Positions 6,548 to 7,626 of a DNA stretch of 7,626 nucleotides are shown piece by piece (the stretch's first letter is position 1; every line of letters begins with the position of its first letter). Below the pieces are notes generated by a model. It had not been told where the DNA came from. It made no database searches and was given only the letters and a program-made list of their open reading frames with translations. The position numbers and the translations under genes are program-made. Origin of the DNA: JBBKWX01 sp037969175 (GTDB lineage: Bacteria; Bacteroidota; Bacteroidia; AKYH767-A; JBBKVM01); the NCBI GenBank assembly GCA_037969175.1, contig JBBKWX010000153.1, forward strand, positions 1 through 7,626, read 5' to 3'.

Positions 6548-6579
6548 TTGCGTTTTAATTGAAAAATCTCTTAAATTTC
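6548..6579 (+). promoter_or_regulatory. Candidate promoter for the beta-propeller gene
   Basis: TTG at 6548-6550 and TAAATTTC at 6572-6579 (seven of eight matches to TAnnTTTG; the final G is C) are 21 bp apart, a normal Bacteroidota spacing. Transcription would begin near 6585, only a few bases before the hairpin at 6590. The match is imperfect and the AT background is high. Confidence 0.3.
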
Positions 6580-6589
6580 GATTGAATTG

Positions 6590-6611
6590 GCCACATCCCT
6601 GTGGCTTTTTT
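6590..6611 (+). terminator. Intrinsic terminator after the MORN-repeat gene
   Basis: GCCACA (6590-6595) pairs perfectly with TGTGGC (6600-6605) around a TCCC loop, followed by six T residues (6606-6611). This is a textbook Rho-independent terminator for rightward transcripts from nadA and the MORN-repeat gene. The T tract ends only 5 nt before the ATG of the next gene, which is unusual and means any leader of that gene must include or start inside the hairpin. Confidence 0.8.
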
Positions 6612-6616
6612 CAACA

Positions 6617-7626
6617 ATGACAAAAGATAACGCACATATAGAGAGCAAGTTAAGCACTCTGTTAGCCTCGTTTTTGCTGATTCTGGCAGGATGGGGAATC
6701 CTGTTTAATTCCTGGAATAGTTCTGAGATAACTCAACCTGTAAGGATAGCCAAACAAGATCGCATGGATCTGGCCATACAGCAAGAGGTTGAGCTGACCA
6801 AGGATCCTAGAACCGGCATTGTTCCACGTGAAAGATTGACAGAAGCATGGAAATATACGCAGGCTCTAAGCTTACAGCAGAATAGTAATAAAGTTTCCGG
6901 AGCCATTCCGGGTGTCAGTTGGACAGAAAGAGGTCCATGGCAAGTGGCCGGAAGGACCCGTACCCTGCTGGTTGACCCTAACGACGTTACTAAAAAACGT
7001 GTCTTTGCCGGTTCGGTTGGTGGTGGCTTATGGAAAACGGATGACATCACAGTTGCTACTCCGGTATGGAATCCGGTGAATGATCTGATGGCAAATCTTG
7101 CAGTAACGACGATTGCAGCTCAGCCATCAAACCCACAGATCATTTATTTTGGAACAGGAGAAGGATATTTTAATGCGGATGCCATACGTGGGGAAGGAAT
7201 CTTTAAATCCACAAATGGAGGCACAACCTGGACACAACTGACATCAACATTCCCAACAGCTAATTTCCAATATGTACAAAAGATCCTGGTTCATCCAATA
7301 ACGAATGATGTATACGCCGCCACGCGTGCAGGAGTATTTAGATCTCAAAACGGTGGAACAAGCTGGACAAAAGTATTGGGCAGCGGAACAGGAGCCTCAA
7401 CGGACCGGATGGCAGATATGGAGATAGGTGCTGATAATATGCTGTGGGTAGCAGCCGGAATATTTACTACCGATGGAATCTACAGTTCGACTACCGGTAA
7501 TGCAGGGAGCTGGACCAAGATGAATACAGGTGCAAACGGTTTTCCAACCAGCGGATTCCAACGTATCGAATTAGCAACGGCACCTTCTGATGCAGATCGG
7601 ATCTATGCTGTGGCTCAAAGCACTTC
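6617..7626 (+). CDS. Sortilin/BNR-type beta-propeller protein, 5' part (runs off window)
   Basis: The frame stays open for 336 codons to the last base, so the 3' end is missing. Residues about 12-30 are a hydrophobic segment after a polar start (MTKDNAHIESK), acting as a long signal peptide or an N-terminal anchor. A linker of about 70 residues follows. From residue 102 the sequence WTERGPWQVAGRTR, then VDPN and GSVGGGLWKT, matches the opening of VPS10/sortilin-like propellers (often labelled glycosyl hydrolase) in Bacteroidota. Asp-box/BNR motifs occur at 198-205 (STNGGTTW) and 243-250 (SQNGGTSW), with a degenerate third ending at W299; a blade repeats about every 45-50 residues. Such proteins are commonly large, exported, and end in a type IX sorting domain, which lies outside the window and cannot be confirmed. 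The ATG at 6617 is the first in frame after the stop at 6572. GC content is visibly higher than in the preceding gene. Confidence 0.82.
   Translation, partial: MTKDNAHIESKLSTLLASFLLILAGWGILFNSWNSSEITQPVRIAKQDRMDLAIQQEVELTKDPRTGIVPRERLTEAWKYTQALSLQQNSNKVSGAIPGVSWTERGPWQVAGRTRTLLVDPNDVTKKRVFAGSVGGGLWKTDDITVATPVWNPVNDLMANLAVTTIAAQPSNPQIIYFGTGEGYFNADAIRGEGIFKSTNGGTTWTQLTSTFPTANFQYVQKILVHPITNDVYAATRAGVFRSQNGGTSWTKVLGSGTGASTDRMADMEIGADNMLWVAAGIFTTDGIYSSTTGNAGSWTKMNTGANGFPTSGFQRIELATAPSDADRIYAVAQST

Larger units (their letters stand above)
6502..6616. other. Intergenic spacer with terminator and possible promoter
   Basis: 115 bases between the MORN-repeat gene and the propeller gene. The first 45 or so bases are AT-rich without recognisable elements. 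The remainder contains a weak promoter candidate and an intrinsic terminator that ends just before the next start codon. Confidence 0.6.

Noticed and set aside
6587..6616. TTG-initiated upstream extension of the propeller gene
   Set aside because: It would run the coding region through the terminator hairpin. The ATG at 6617 is the more usual start codon.
6733..7050. 105-codon minus-strand frame opposite the propeller gene
   Set aside because: The plus strand here encodes a recognisable propeller with Asp-box motifs, so this frame is a shadow.

Overview
The window looks like chromosomal DNA from a member of the Bacteroidota. Four things point that way. The predicted translation starts lack Shine-Dalgarno sites. 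There are matches to the Bacteroidota promoter element TAnnTTTG. An exported M28 peptidase and an exported YwqK/MORN-repeat protein have signal peptides ending ...NA|Q. The last gene is a large sortilin/BNR-type beta-propeller of the kind often exported by the type IX secretion system in this phylum. I cannot resolve the genus.

Layout: positions 13-3432 hold three genes transcribed leftward with only 2 and 4 nt between them, in the order rpiB (ribose-5-phosphate isomerase B), exported M28 metallopeptidase, LutB-like LUD/4Fe-4S protein. Positions 3433-3953 are a non-coding, very AT-rich divergent gap (about 24% GC by hand count over 3481-3960). It contains two exact DnaA-box matches, two one-mismatch boxes, an inverted repeat and an 11-bp tandem repeat. 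Positions 3954-6501 hold nadA (quinolinate synthase) and, 10 nt later, the exported YwqK/MORN-repeat protein, both rightward. Positions 6502-6616 hold a strong intrinsic terminator whose T tract ends 5 nt before the next start codon. From 6617 to the window edge runs the 5' part of a beta-propeller gene that stays open to the last base.

How the genes fit together: the genes flanking the AT-rich gap all point away from it, as is common around a replication origin but also expected of any divergent promoter region. The left operon joins a pentose-phosphate enzyme, an envelope or secreted peptidase and a putative lactate-oxidation Fe-S subunit. No single pathway joins them, so co-transcription may reflect shared growth control rather than one process. 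NadA makes the NAD precursor quinolinate, and nothing visible links it to the MORN-repeat protein beyond adjacency.

Most genes are familiar families. I do not see a convincing new defence, mobile or biosynthetic system. The parts most worth testing are the DnaA-box-bearing gap, the terminator pressed against the start of the propeller gene, and the exported multi-repeat protein whose family name ('antitoxin') does not fit its signal peptide.
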